A program made the translations under genes and the position numbers. From Salinimicrobium flavum (GTDB lineage Bacteria > Bacteroidota > Bacteroidia > Flavobacteriales > Flavobacteriaceae), in contig NZ_JBHULT010000006.1 of NCBI RefSeq assembly GCF_042684505.1, positions 620,001 through 684,000 of the forward strand: a DNA stretch of 64,000 nucleotides. The letters run 5' to 3'. The notes under the pieces are model-generated. The model worked only from the letters and a program-made list of their open reading frames with translations, made no database searches and was not told the DNA's origin. This document shows positions 7,867 to 16,851 of the stretch, one piece after another (the stretch's first letter is position 1; each line of letters opens with the position of its first letter).

Positions 7867-8172
7867 ATGGAAACTTTAACAGGAACAAACGTAAAAGTAA
7901 ACGAAGAAGGTTATTTACTGGATTTCTCTCAGTGGAACCGTGAGGTGGGAGAGGAAATAGCACAGGGCGAAGGAATTACTATGACCCCACGTCATTGGGA
8001 GGTGATCGAGTGGCTTCAGGGTCAGGTAAAGGCAGACAAGGCTTTATCTATCAGGGGAATCAAAAAAAGCGGGGTCCTCGATATTAAGGAATTCTACGCA
8101 TTATTCCCTGGTGGACCACTTAAGATCTCTACCAAAATAGCGGGAGTACCAAAACCGAAGAGCTGTATATAA
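7867..8172 (+). CDS. tusE: TusE/DsrC family sulfur-carrier protein (single-Cys form)
   Basis: The protein is 101 aa, the family's usual length. The C-terminal arm reads ALFPGGPLKISTKIAGVPKP then KSCI. The penultimate Cys100 (CysA) is present. The second cysteine of true DsrC, eleven residues upstream, is replaced by Thr89. That makes it TusE-like or DsrC-like rather than a sulfite-reductase partner. Such proteins carry a persulfide on the mobile arm. It lies between sqr and the DsrE-like gene with gaps of 25 and 15 bases, so it probably receives sulfur released by SQR through DsrE. Confidence 0.88.
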   Translation: METLTGTNVKVNEEGYLLDFSQWNREVGEEIAQGEGITMTPRHWEVIEWLQGQVKADKALSIRGIKKSGVLDIKEFYALFPGGPLKISTKIAGVPKPKSCI

Positions 8173-8187
8173 TTAAAACCTACTAAA

Positions 8188-8664
8188 ATGAGCAAGACAA
8201 AGGTAAAAAAGATGCTCTTCATCTTATCGAAGGCGACCCTTGAGAACGTATATGCCGCTTTTATAATGGCCAACGGAGCAAGGATGGAAGGGATTGATTC
8301 TGAAATATTCTTCACGTTCTTCGGACTTGAAGCCATACAAAAGAAAAAACTTAACGGCTTACATGTTGCCACGGTTGGAAACCCTGCTATGCACATCCCA
8401 ACTATGGTTGGAGGTCTTCCAGGAATGGAAGCCCTGGCCACCAAGATGATGAAAAAGGAAATGGATAAACTGGATATGCCGCCGGTAGACGAATTTCTGG
8501 AGATATTGTCAGCATCGGGAGTGAAATTATGGGCCTGCAAATTAGCAGTAGATATGTTCCATCTTAAAGAAAAAGATCTTATAGACGACCTGGACGGGAT
8601 ATTGACTATTGGGGATTTTTATAATCAGGCTGATGTGGAAGGAACTCAAATCTTATTTATATAG
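8188..8664 (+). CDS. DsrE/DsrF/DrsH-like family protein (DsrE2-type)
   Basis: This 158-aa protein starts with KMLFILSKATLENVYAAFIM and has the ANGARMEG segment of the DsrE superfamily. It also has a long Met- and Lys-rich middle (about 65-95) and the motif GVKLWACKLAVDMF with Cys117, the expected persulfide-bearing cysteine. DsrE2-type proteins hand sulfane sulfur to TusA/DsrC-type carriers. It is last in the sqr-tusE operon and is followed by a strong hairpin. The exact DsrE subfamily is not certain from reading alone. Confidence 0.85.
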   Translation: MSKTKVKKMLFILSKATLENVYAAFIMANGARMEGIDSEIFFTFFGLEAIQKKKLNGLHVATVGNPAMHIPTMVGGLPGMEALATKMMKKEMDKLDMPPVDEFLEILSASGVKLWACKLAVDMFHLKEKDLIDDLDGILTIGDFYNQADVEGTQILFI

Positions 8665-8730
8665 GATTAAAAATAAGCCTCTGGATAAAGTTTGATTTCT
8701 GTTCTTTATTTTTGATGGAGGATGGTGGTA

Positions 8731-8758
8731 GGAGCCGACTGTAACAGTCGGCTCCTTT
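8731..8758 (+). terminator. Terminator of the sqr-tusE-dsrE operon (hairpin copy 1)
   Basis: A perfect 11-bp stem (8731-8741 with 8745-8755) with loop TAA is followed by TTT. A similar hairpin with similar left flank lies at 9184-9206. Confidence 0.78.
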
Positions 8759-8761
8759 AAT

Positions 8762-8946
8762 TTAAGGGCAATATTTGAAATTCACCGTAAAGGTTAGGCG
8801 GTTTTCATCTCCGCCGTTGTAACCAATATTTGCAGTAAGGGCTTAGAAACCATCTAACCACACTGACCTTCCGTAGTTGTTGTGCCACTTATTGGTGTCA
8901 TCATCCTCGGTATCAAAGCGGCTTTCATGACTAGCGATCGAAAGAT
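8762..8946 (-). pseudogene. 3' fragment of an outer-membrane barrel gene, related to the gene ending at 10087
   Basis: The minus strand reads EDDDTNKWHNNYGRSVWLDGF, a stop, ALTANIG, then GGDENRLTFTVNFKY. This aligns residue by residue with the end of the 1190-aa barrel protein downstream (EDDDTHKWHNNYGGSVWINGF, ALTANIG, GGDGNRISVILNFKY). The stop replaces a Tyr codon. Nothing recognisable of the rest of the gene precedes it, so it is a truncated relic of a paralogue. From 8947 to 9183 I see no gene. Confidence 0.75.
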
Positions 8947-9183
8947 TCGGTTTTTTTATTAAATATTTAAAGGCTGTGATATAAATGTGTACCCTTAAAA
9001 GTTATAAACGGACATAATTTTAAAGGATGTAAAAAAAATCACCTGGAGTGTAACTGCTGTTACCGATGCTCCCGAAAAAGGAAAGTATTTTTATTGGTGT
9101 TTAATTAATATAATCCTTTCCTCTATAAGTTTAAAGTCTTAACTGTGATTTCTGTTTTTTCATGAGAAGAGGATGGTGTGAAG

Positions 9184-9212
9184 AGCCGGCTGTTTAACAG
9201 CCGGTTTCTTTT
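9184..9212 (+). terminator. Second terminator-like hairpin (copy 2)
   Basis: A 9-bp stem (9184-9192 with 9198-9206, one G-U pair) with loop TTTAA is followed on the plus strand by a T-rich run. Its sequence and left flank (GAGGATGGTG) resemble the hairpin at 8731. It points along the plus strand, opposite to the flanking SDR gene. Confidence 0.65.
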
Positions 9213-9220
9213 TTAGAATC

Positions 9221-9997
9221 CTATGCACCCTGGCCCATACTTCGCATCAAACCACCGTCCATGACATACGTGGAGCCGGTAACGTAATCTGCATCTGCAG
9301 AAGCCAGGAAAACAGCAAGCTTTGCGATCTCCCCGGGCTTACCGGCACGTTTCATAGGTATATGCTGCACTTGCTCTCTTCGGGTAGCTTTGTCTTCAAT
9401 GGCCTCCTGATTCATGGGGGTAAGGATCATTCCGGGGGCGATATTGTTCACGTTGATGCCTTCCCCGGCCAATTCAAGGGCGAGTACACGGGTAAAATTG
9501 CGAACGGCACCTTTAGAAGCACAATATTCAGCTGTTCCGGGGGCCGGAATCTCTTCATGCACAGAAGTTACATTAATGATCTTTCCCTTTTCTTTCTGGT
9601 TACGCACTTCATTAATAAATCTTCTGGTGCAAAAAAAAGTCCCGTATAGATTGGTTTTGATGGCTTTGTCCCAATTCTCTGTAGGCATATCGGCTACTTT
9701 TAAACCTTGCCCGTCAATGGCTGCATTATTTAAAAGGATATTGACCCGTCCGAATTTTTCCAGGACTTGATCGAACATGTTTTCCACCTCTTTTTCTTTT
9801 GAAATATCCACCTGTAGCACTAGTCCTTTTCCCCCTGCGCCTTCAACCTTTTGTAGCGTCTCCCTGCCACCGTCTTCGTCTGTGTGATAAGTAATGACCA
9901 CATGAGCGCCTTCCTTAGCGAATGCAATTGCCGTTGCCTGCCCTATCCCCGAATCAGATCCGGTAATAAGCGCTACCTTTCCTTCCAACTTCCCCAT
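9221..9997 (-). CDS. SDR family NAD(P)-dependent oxidoreductase (glucose 1-dehydrogenase-like)
   Basis: This 258-aa short-chain dehydrogenase has the cofactor motif TGSDSGIG at 13-20 and NNAA near 90. A catalytic Ser in NVTSVHEE comes before the YCASK pair (Tyr/Lys), and PGMILTPMN follows the active site. The C-terminus with DYVTGSTYVMDGG is typical of the glucose-1-dehydrogenase/3-oxoacyl-ACP-reductase-like branch. The physiological substrate is unknown. It is a single gene, separated from the larger barrel gene by about 90 bases in the same orientation. Confidence 0.88.
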   Translation of the reverse strand: MGKLEGKVALITGSDSGIGQATAIAFAKEGAHVVITYHTDEDGGRETLQKVEGAGGKGLVLQVDISKEKEVENMFDQVLEKFGRVNILLNNAAIDGQGLKVADMPTENWDKAIKTNLYGTFFCTRRFINEVRNQKEKGKIINVTSVHEEIPAPGTAEYCASKGAVRNFTRVLALELAGEGINVNNIAPGMILTPMNQEAIEDKATRREQVQHIPMKRAGKPGEIAKLAVFLASADADYVTGSTYVMDGGLMRSMGQGA

Positions 9998-10086
9998 AAC
10001 CCATTTATTTTATTGATTGTCAATATGTTATCAAGCTAATGAGGAAAATTGAAACAGGGCGTTAAGGAAAATGTAATTTGGTTGTT

Positions 10087-13000
10087 CTAATATTTGAAAT
10101 TAAGAATTACGCTTATCCGGTTGCCATCCCCGCCACGATACAAACCTATGTTGGCTGTTAGTGCATAAAATCCATTGATCCATACAGAGCCTCCGTAGTT
10201 ATTGTGCCATTTGTGAGTGTCATCATCCTCTGTCCACACTCTACCGTAGTCAAAACCAGCACTCACTCCAACAATAAGGGGAATGAAATCTGTTTTGATC
10301 AATCCCAGCGCGGTGCGTAAATCGGTACTATGATAAAGGGAATATTTCCCATTGAAGCGATGGTTTCGATAACCCCGAAGACTTTGGATTCCGCCCAAAG
10401 TGGCCGCATGATAGAATTCATAGTCATCCCCAATAATGGCTGTTCCCCCCACTTTGGTGGCAATAACGGCAAATCCGCTGGGGATCAATGTATAATTTAT
10501 CGAAAAGGAAGGCTTCACGTAACCAAATTGATTAGTGTGCTCATCGATGTTTTGTTTATACCCGGCTAGGAGGTCAAACCTGCTTCCCAGGCTGGGGTAG
10601 GAGGGATTGTTCTTGTTCTCATATGAATATTTCATTTCGGTACCCGCATATATTTGTTGATCAAAAATGTCATCTTCAGCAGAAAAATTATCAGCTAAAA
10701 ATGAATCGTCCCGATATCCAACCCTGACCGTCTCCAGATTTGGGCCTATAGAAAAAAAAGCGCCTGCCTCACTCCTCCAGACAATGGAGGGCTTGAATTC
10801 ACTTTGTTCCAGTTTTACCCGATTGTAAATTCTCTCTACTTTATCGCGGTCATATTGCGAATTATTTCCTGTCCCAAAATAGTTAATGAAATAATTGGGG
10901 CTGGAATAGCGACCTTCCAGCTTCAGGTTCCACTTGTAGAACATGTGCGCGAATTCTGCCGAGGCATTCAATTCATACCCGTTGCTGGCAAAAAAATACT
11001 GCGCGCTCAGCATGTATTGGGTGGTAAAGGGATTGGTCACGAGGCCATAGGTGGTATAAATATCTTTGATCCCCAAAGTAAACCCGGCATCTGGAATGTA
11101 ATCTGCCATGGGCATAATTTTATTTTCGGTGTACTTTCTCTTCAAATAATGGTATTGATTAATTTCGTAGGAATCAACCAGCCATTTTTTTGAAGCCGGG
11201 TTTTTGATCACACTTTCGGTGCTCTTATGATCATAAATCTTAACTTTTCGGGAATTTCTAAAATCATAAATATCCTCCTCTTCGCCTCCAATAACTTTTA
11301 ATTCGATGAGATTATCCCCATTTCCCTCTATGAAAAATTCATCATCGCCATCGAGTCCGTACAGCCAAATCTCGTCGGTTTCTTCGGAAGAATATGATTT
11401 TGAGAAGATTTCCTGTTCGTCCTTCAGAATGCTTACTGCTGTCACGCCGTTTTCATTTCTGGTGATCCTGAAAAAGTCATCTTCATCTGTTCCCGTCACG
11501 GTCTGGAATTCCTGAAGGTGATCCAGATACTCACGGGTTATTTTAGGAAGATTTTCTCTTCGCTTTTTGAGGTTTTGTATTATGTTTTCGATATCCTTAT
11601 TGCCGCTCACTTCCTTCGGAAGATCTGCAAATGCCGCTTCGATCACCTCATCTGACAAATTCTTCCGGATAAAATCCACCTGTTCCTGCCACTTCTCCCA
11701 ATCGGTCTCATTTATGAACCGAAGATCAAGAGGATAACCTGACCAGTTGAACCATTTTACATTTTTCAGGTCTTTATCGTAACCCTGCATTTTCCGAAGC
11801 GATGGTACGGCTGCTTTAATAAGCGGTAAGAGGGCACCGTCATATTTTGAAAAAGCATGATCCCGGTCGCGGGGAATGGGTTCATAACGGGTTTTTCCGT
11901 TTTCCTCATAACCCGCCCAGCGCCACTGGTCCTGGTGTCTATCCCAATCCCCTATGAGCATGTCAAAGATCCGGGCTTTAATATAAGCCGCCTGGTCAAC
12001 ATAAACTTCCTTGGACTCCCGCAGTTTGAGAAGAAGGTCAGCAGTGCTGATGATATTATCTGGTTTTCCAAAAGTCTTGAATTCCTTGTTTTCCTCCCCC
12101 ACATGTTCTTCCAGCATAAAAAGCGAATTCCCGTAATCTTCATTGTAAATACCAAGGCTTTTTTGTTTGGGCACGTAGTAGATCTCGGGATTGGCGTGAT
12201 GAATATTAAGGACAGTAGAAAGGTCATTAACCGCAAAAGGCGCATAGGGATGGGCAGTAGTGAAAAAGTCGGAAATAAATCTTTGTGCAATAGTGTTTTC
12301 AAGGAATTCCCCAACAAAATTGGTCTGGACCACATCTGCCTGCAGATATTGAATGGGGTCTTTGCGCATGGCGCGAAGGGTGTATTCATTTTCATTGTTA
12401 TTGATGAGCCTGAGGCTTCTGGATTGCTGACCGCCGCCTTCAGAAATGGGTTTCAATGAATCAAGTAGCAGCACGGGGGCTTCAATGGGATGGCTGTATA
12501 CACTTCTGTAGCGTTTACCCCATAACCATTCATAGAGATCGCTTTTTTCTGTTTCTTCGGAAGTATAAATTGAGGTGATTTCCTTTTTAGAAATTGCCGG
12601 ATACTCAATATCCAGCCCTTCCATGGTGGGTCTTTCCCGTGGAATGGAATGGGCATAAACCAGTTGGGGTTTTCCCTTTTTTAATTCGAAGAACTGCACC
12701 GCTGATGACCCGTCTTCAAAAACGGTTAATTTTGCATAACCCCTTTCTTTTGAAGTGAACAAGCCGTCCTTTTTTGTTTTCACCGGTTGAGTATTGGCAG
12801 CAGCCCCACTTATTATCTGCGGATTACGGCCGTTGTGCAGGAACTGAAGGTTTCTGTGGTTTCCCGAAACGAAAATGACATCTTCAAAAAGACTGGCCAG
12901 GGTTTCCAGTTTCCCCCTTAATTCCTTTTGCTGATTGCTTTCATAATGATCTGGCGAAGCTCCAGTGATCCTGTGCAAAAAGGGGATTTTACTGTTGCTC

Positions 13001-13659
13001 ATTACCGGATGATGTACCGCTACAATGATGACCTTACCGTGACTGTCCTTAAGGTCGTCTTTGAATTCTGTAAAGAATTCTTCCCGTGTTTTGTAATCGC
13101 ATTGAGAATTCATCCTGGGATGTTTATCCCAATCTTCCAGGAACCACTGGGAGTCTACACTCACAAGTTCTATGAGATCATTAATAGATTCTCTTTCTAT
13201 AGGGCAGCCATCATCGGGCCAGAATTCAGAATTACTGTTTTCCTGCAAGAAAGTTTCAAGGTCATCGATACTTCCGGGGGCTTCGGGATTCCATTCATTC
13301 TCACCGGGAGTGAAAAAAACCTTCCCGCGGAAATTTTTAAGCGGTTGCAGAAGATCTTTCCGAAGGAATTCTTCAACATTTTTCCGGTCTTTCTCATCAT
13401 TAGGATAACCCCTGTAATCTGTTGCATTCCCCAAAAGAAGCATGCTTGAAGATGTGTCTTGATCTGAAGCCTTAGAAATGGCGTCCAGGATATCTGTTTT
13501 TGAACTTTTGCCGGTATTCGAGGTGATATAAAAACTATGGGATATTTTTCTTCCTTTATAGATACTGTCCTGTCCAAAAACAAGAGTAGTTTTTGCAAGA
13601 AAGAAGCAGAAGATCAGGAGGGACCGTAAAAAGATCTTTTTAACCCGTAGGAGATACAT
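10087..13659 (-). CDS. Metallophosphoesterase-like N-terminal domain fused to Omp85/BamA-type outer-membrane barrel
   Basis: This 1190-aa protein has a signal peptide (to about residue 29). Residues about 35-330 resemble a calcineurin-like phosphoesterase and the C-terminal third (about 880-1190) is a surface-antigen barrel with the GYRNHRF signature and a terminal aromatic strand ending NFKY. Most metal-binding motifs are altered. The first Asp motif reads YITSNTGK, GDN is GNATDYRGYP, GNHD is GENEWNP, and GHxH is SGNHRN; only AVHHPVMS keeps its His pair. It may therefore not be catalytic. The middle (about 380-700) contains a region with RDRDHAF resembling a kinase-like or phosphotransferase segment, which I cannot assign. 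A relic of a paralogue lies at 8762. Confidence 0.78.
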   Translation of the reverse strand: MYLLRVKKIFLRSLLIFCFFLAKTTLVFGQDSIYKGRKISHSFYITSNTGKSSKTDILDAISKASDQDTSSSMLLLGNATDYRGYPNDEKDRKNVEEFLRKDLLQPLKNFRGKVFFTPGENEWNPEAPGSIDDLETFLQENSNSEFWPDDGCPIERESINDLIELVSVDSQWFLEDWDKHPRMNSQCDYKTREEFFTEFKDDLKDSHGKVIIVAVHHPVMSNSKIPFLHRITGASPDHYESNQQKELRGKLETLASLFEDVIFVSGNHRNLQFLHNGRNPQIISGAAANTQPVKTKKDGLFTSKERGYAKLTVFEDGSSAVQFFELKKGKPQLVYAHSIPRERPTMEGLDIEYPAISKKEITSIYTSEETEKSDLYEWLWGKRYRSVYSHPIEAPVLLLDSLKPISEGGGQQSRSLRLINNNENEYTLRAMRKDPIQYLQADVVQTNFVGEFLENTIAQRFISDFFTTAHPYAPFAVNDLSTVLNIHHANPEIYYVPKQKSLGIYNEDYGNSLFMLEEHVGEENKEFKTFGKPDNIISTADLLLKLRESKEVYVDQAAYIKARIFDMLIGDWDRHQDQWRWAGYEENGKTRYEPIPRDRDHAFSKYDGALLPLIKAAVPSLRKMQGYDKDLKNVKWFNWSGYPLDLRFINETDWEKWQEQVDFIRKNLSDEVIEAAFADLPKEVSGNKDIENIIQNLKKRRENLPKITREYLDHLQEFQTVTGTDEDDFFRITRNENGVTAVSILKDEQEIFSKSYSSEETDEIWLYGLDGDDEFFIEGNGDNLIELKVIGGEEEDIYDFRNSRKVKIYDHKSTESVIKNPASKKWLVDSYEINQYHYLKRKYTENKIMPMADYIPDAGFTLGIKDIYTTYGLVTNPFTTQYMLSAQYFFASNGYELNASAEFAHMFYKWNLKLEGRYSSPNYFINYFGTGNNSQYDRDKVERIYNRVKLEQSEFKPSIVWRSEAGAFFSIGPNLETVRVGYRDDSFLADNFSAEDDIFDQQIYAGTEMKYSYENKNNPSYPSLGSRFDLLAGYKQNIDEHTNQFGYVKPSFSINYTLIPSGFAVIATKVGGTAIIGDDYEFYHAATLGGIQSLRGYRNHRFNGKYSLYHSTDLRTALGLIKTDFIPLIVGVSAGFDYGRVWTEDDDTHKWHNNYGGSVWINGFYALTANIGLYRGGDGNRISVILNFKY

Positions 13660-13773
13660 GTGAGCCGATGGAATTTATTTTATCTTTTATCGCAAAATTT
13701 TAAGTTCAACAAATTTGTGTGATTAGAAGAAAATTTAACTCAAAATAACAAATGCTAAAAGCTTTCCCTAAAA

Positions 13774-13805
13774 GTTTTCATAAAGTTAAATTGCATCTAT
13801 ATTTG
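13774..13805 (+). promoter_or_regulatory. Promoter of the beta-glucan locus regulator
   Basis: A perfect Bacteroidota -7 element TATATTTG is at 13798-13805, with a TTTTC -33-like element at 13775-13779, 18 bases upstream. It lies just before the start at 13825. Confidence 0.55.
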
Positions 13806-13824
13806 TAAAGTACCTAATATCGCT

Positions 13825-16611
13825 ATGGGCTTTCCAATTACCTATTATTACCAGTGGATCCTTCTTTTCCTGCTTCTCATCTCACATGCAGCGATAGGAC
13901 AGGAACTCCCTCCGGTTGTCAATTTCACTCCCAGTCAATATGAGGGTGGGAATCAAAACTGGATGATCTCTCAAGGGGAGAACGCCCACATTTTTGTAGC
14001 CAATAACTCAGGACTGCTACAGTTTGATGGCGAACATTGGAACCTGTATGAAGTTACCGGGGGTGCAGCGGTACGATCTGTACTTGCTTCAGAAGAAATG
14101 GTGTACACCGGGTCCTATATGGATTTTGGATACTGGCAGGCCAACGCCACCGGCAGGCTTCAATATACTTCCCTTAAGGATTCAGTGAATGTAGGGATGA
14201 TGGATGGGGAACAATTCTGGGACATAAAAGAGGTGGGTGATTATGTGATCTTTCAAAGCCACCAGCGTCTTTACAGTTTTAATAAAAAGACCGGAAAAGT
14301 TCAGGCCATAGTTACAGAGACCAACATTTCCAATCTTTTCACTGTAAACGATAAAATTTATTATCAGGTAGCCGAAAAGGGTCTATTTGTAATTGAGAAG
14401 GGAGCCGGAAATCTTTTCATATCCAATGAAAAGATCGGTAATAAACCAATTATTGGTCTATTCCCTTTTGCCGAAAATAAAATGTTAGCCATAACCCGGG
14501 ATGATGGCCTGTTCATGATCACTGGGAATCAATGGGAAGTGTTCCCTGTTGAAAATTATCCTTCGGCGGTTAGTTTCTTTTCTGCCCTTTACCTGGAAGA
14601 CGGTACCCTGGCCTTAGGAAGTATAGGAAGTGGACTTTACCTTATTAATCTTAATGGCTCTTCAGATTATCAACTATCTCAACCAACCCTCCAGAATAAC
14701 ACCGTGCTCTCTGTTATGGAAGATAAGGAAGGAAATATTTGGGGAGGACTGGATAATGGAATTACGCTTATCAACAAGAAAAGTCCTTTCAGGCTTTTTG
14801 TGGATACCTTCGGTGAGATAGGAACAGTATACTGCAGTTCTGTGATTGACGGGATTAGGTATCTGGGAACCAATCAGGGTTTGTATTATAAACAAGCTAA
14901 TGACGAAGAAGGCTACAGACTTGTTCCGGGTACTACCGGCCAGGTGTGGAGTATTAATTACCTCGATGGGAAAATATTTATTGGGCATGACCGGGGTACC
15001 TTCCTGGTGGAAGGTACTTCTGCTAACCTTATATGGGACGGTCTTGGAACCTGGGTTGTTAAAAGATTTGGAGAGGGGATCTTGCAGGGTCATTACAACG
15101 GGCTTTCCTATCGGGCAGATGAAGGGTATGATTCCGCCGCTCATTATTTGAAAGATTTTGACCTTTCTTCAAGAAATATCATTGTAGAGAACGACTCTGT
15201 TATCTGGTTAAGCCATTACCATAAAGGAATTTTTAAGTTGGAATTGGATCAGGAATATTCCCGGGTTTTAAAAGCAGAGAATTATCTCATTAAACCTGAT
15301 ACCGGGCTGGGCCCCCAGATATTCACCTTTAACAACGAGATCTATTACTCTACTGAAACGGCTATTTACCGGTATGACAGGGATGAGAATGTATTCTCTG
15401 GAAAGAATGAATTAAATGAATTGACAGAGGGGTATGAGAGGATAAGTGGGGTTTCACAGGTATTGGAGGACGGTAGCTGGTGGAGCTTTGGAAGGGATAA
15501 GCTGTATTTCGTGACCCGTGACCCTTTTGAACAGAGGCTTGTGTTGGGTACCGTGCCATTACCCCTGGAAAACAGGAATATCACCAAAGGTTTTGAGAAC
15601 ATTTCACTAATTGGAAAGAACCGATACCTCGTAGGGTCCAATGTGGGTTATATTGAGTTTTCCCTGCCCCTGGGAAAGATCACTTCAGGTGAACTTTCCA
15701 TCAACGCCGTGGAAACCGGCGCCAAAGGAGCAAATTTTGAATATCAGCCACTGGATGGTTCCGGTTTGGAACTTGAGAATAAAATCAATACTATAAAATT
15801 TCATTTCAGTGTGCCTGGCTTTCAGAAGTTGACAAGTATACAATACAGTTACAGGATACTTAATTATTCCTCTTCCTGGAGTAAGTGGAGCGAAACCGGG
15901 ATTGCCGAATTTGAAAATTTACCTGCCGGTTCCTATACTTTTCAGGTTAAAGGAAGAAGTAATGAGAATGAAACAGAAGTCTTGAGTTACCAGTTTGTTA
16001 TTGCCCGTCCCTGGTATCTCACTAACCTGGCCATAGCCGGATATTTTTTACTTTTTTTATTGGGCCTTCTTGTTATTCATTTTGTTTACAGAAGACATCA
16101 TGAAAAAGTTATAAGGGAGAGGGAAAAGAATCTGAGGATGCAAGCCCTGGAGGCGGAACAGAAGGTCATTAAGCTTCAAAAGGAACATCTGGAGAAGGAT
16201 ATGGCGGACAAGAACGAACAGCTGGCTGCTTCTACCATGTCGCTTATTCGGAAAAATGAATTTTTATCTATTCTTAAGGAAGAGTTGAAGGATACCGAAA
16301 CTACCAAAGTTAAGGGCGTTATCAAAACCATTGATAAAGAGATAAGCGAGGAGGATAACTGGAAGATGTTCAAAGAGGCCTTTAAAAATGCCGATAAAGA
16401 ATTCTTTGATAAAATTAAATCGAAACACCCCGAACTTACCTCCAATGATCTTCGCCTTTGTGCCTATCTAAGATTAAATCTTTCCTCAAAAGAGATTGCA
16501 CCTCTTATAAACATCTCAGTAAAAAGTGTGGAGATAAAGCGATATCGATTGAGAAAAAAAATGGGATTGCCTCGTGAAGTCAATTTAACAGATTATATTA
16601 TGAATCTGTAA
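13825..16611 (+). CDS. Reg_prop/Y_Y_Y-domain membrane regulator with LuxR-type HTH
   Basis: The protein is 928 aa. A signal peptide (to about 25) is followed by a periplasmic beta-propeller with two-component-regulator-propeller repeats (for example SVMEDKEGNIWGGLDNGI near 290-307). A Y_Y_Y domain (about 655-720) and one membrane helix (about 729-756) come next, then a cytoplasmic coiled coil. The C-terminal HTH of LuxR type contains SSKEIAPLINISVKSVEIKRYRLRKK. There is no kinase or receiver domain, so it is a one-component membrane-bound transcription factor. It lies directly upstream of the SusCD-type locus in the same direction. I infer that it senses a beta-glucan oligosaccharide in the periplasm and activates the locus; repeated octamers downstream could be its sites. 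Confidence 0.85.
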   Translation: MGFPITYYYQWILLFLLLISHAAIGQELPPVVNFTPSQYEGGNQNWMISQGENAHIFVANNSGLLQFDGEHWNLYEVTGGAAVRSVLASEEMVYTGSYMDFGYWQANATGRLQYTSLKDSVNVGMMDGEQFWDIKEVGDYVIFQSHQRLYSFNKKTGKVQAIVTETNISNLFTVNDKIYYQVAEKGLFVIEKGAGNLFISNEKIGNKPIIGLFPFAENKMLAITRDDGLFMITGNQWEVFPVENYPSAVSFFSALYLEDGTLALGSIGSGLYLINLNGSSDYQLSQPTLQNNTVLSVMEDKEGNIWGGLDNGITLINKKSPFRLFVDTFGEIGTVYCSSVIDGIRYLGTNQGLYYKQANDEEGYRLVPGTTGQVWSINYLDGKIFIGHDRGTFLVEGTSANLIWDGLGTWVVKRFGEGILQGHYNGLSYRADEGYDSAAHYLKDFDLSSRNIIVENDSVIWLSHYHKGIFKLELDQEYSRVLKAENYLIKPDTGLGPQIFTFNNEIYYSTETAIYRYDRDENVFSGKNELNELTEGYERISGVSQVLEDGSWWSFGRDKLYFVTRDPFEQRLVLGTVPLPLENRNITKGFENISLIGKNRYLVGSNVGYIEFSLPLGKITSGELSINAVETGAKGANFEYQPLDGSGLELENKINTIKFHFSVPGFQKLTSIQYSYRILNYSSSWSKWSETGIAEFENLPAGSYTFQVKGRSNENETEVLSYQFVIARPWYLTNLAIAGYFLLFLLGLLVIHFVYRRHHEKVIREREKNLRMQALEAEQKVIKLQKEHLEKDMADKNEQLAASTMSLIRKNEFLSILKEELKDTETTKVKGVIKTIDKEISEEDNWKMFKEAFKNADKEFFDKIKSKHPELTSNDLRLCAYLRLNLSSKEIAPLINISVKSVEIKRYRLRKKMGLPREVNLTDYIMNL

Positions 16612-16789
16612 CCTTTACAAAACTACTTTCCACCTTTACAACACCTCTACATTTTATCATAAAAACACTTTTTAGTCCTTTTTTATATCAGGGTGCTTGT
16701 CAGATTATTGGACTTGAAACCTAGTCTATTATAGAGATCACAGGTTACTTTACAAAGCACTTTCTTGGTGTAGGTTTTTTGTAAAGGTG
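16611..16789 (+). promoter_or_regulatory. susC upstream region with repeated CTTTACAA motif
   Basis: CTTTACAA occurs in direct orientation at 16613-16620, 16634-16641 and 16748-16755 and inverted at 16779-16786. The first two are 21 bases apart, two helical turns, and share ACCTTTACAA. The inverted repeat CACCTTTACAA extends to 11 bases (16631-16641 with 16779-16789). These could be operators for the adjacent HTH regulator. The role is inferred; the octamer also occurs beside two ordinary promoters in this window. Confidence 0.4.
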
Positions 16790-16851
16790 CTTTTCATCCC
16801 ATCTTCTTTTTTAGTTAATATATTGGTAACATAATTTTAACAACTAATCAG

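Noticed and set aside
8094..8540. 148-aa minus-strand open frame
   Set aside because: It is antisense to tusE and the DsrE-like gene, which have clear family motifs.
9024..9110. Short open stretch reading VKKITWSVTAVTDAPEKG between the two hairpins
   Set aside because: It is under 35 codons, has no start context and no family I can name; it may be a gene relic but is not supported.
11857..12459. 200-aa plus-strand open frame
   Set aside because: It lies wholly inside the 1190-aa barrel gene on the opposite strand and has no recognisable domain.
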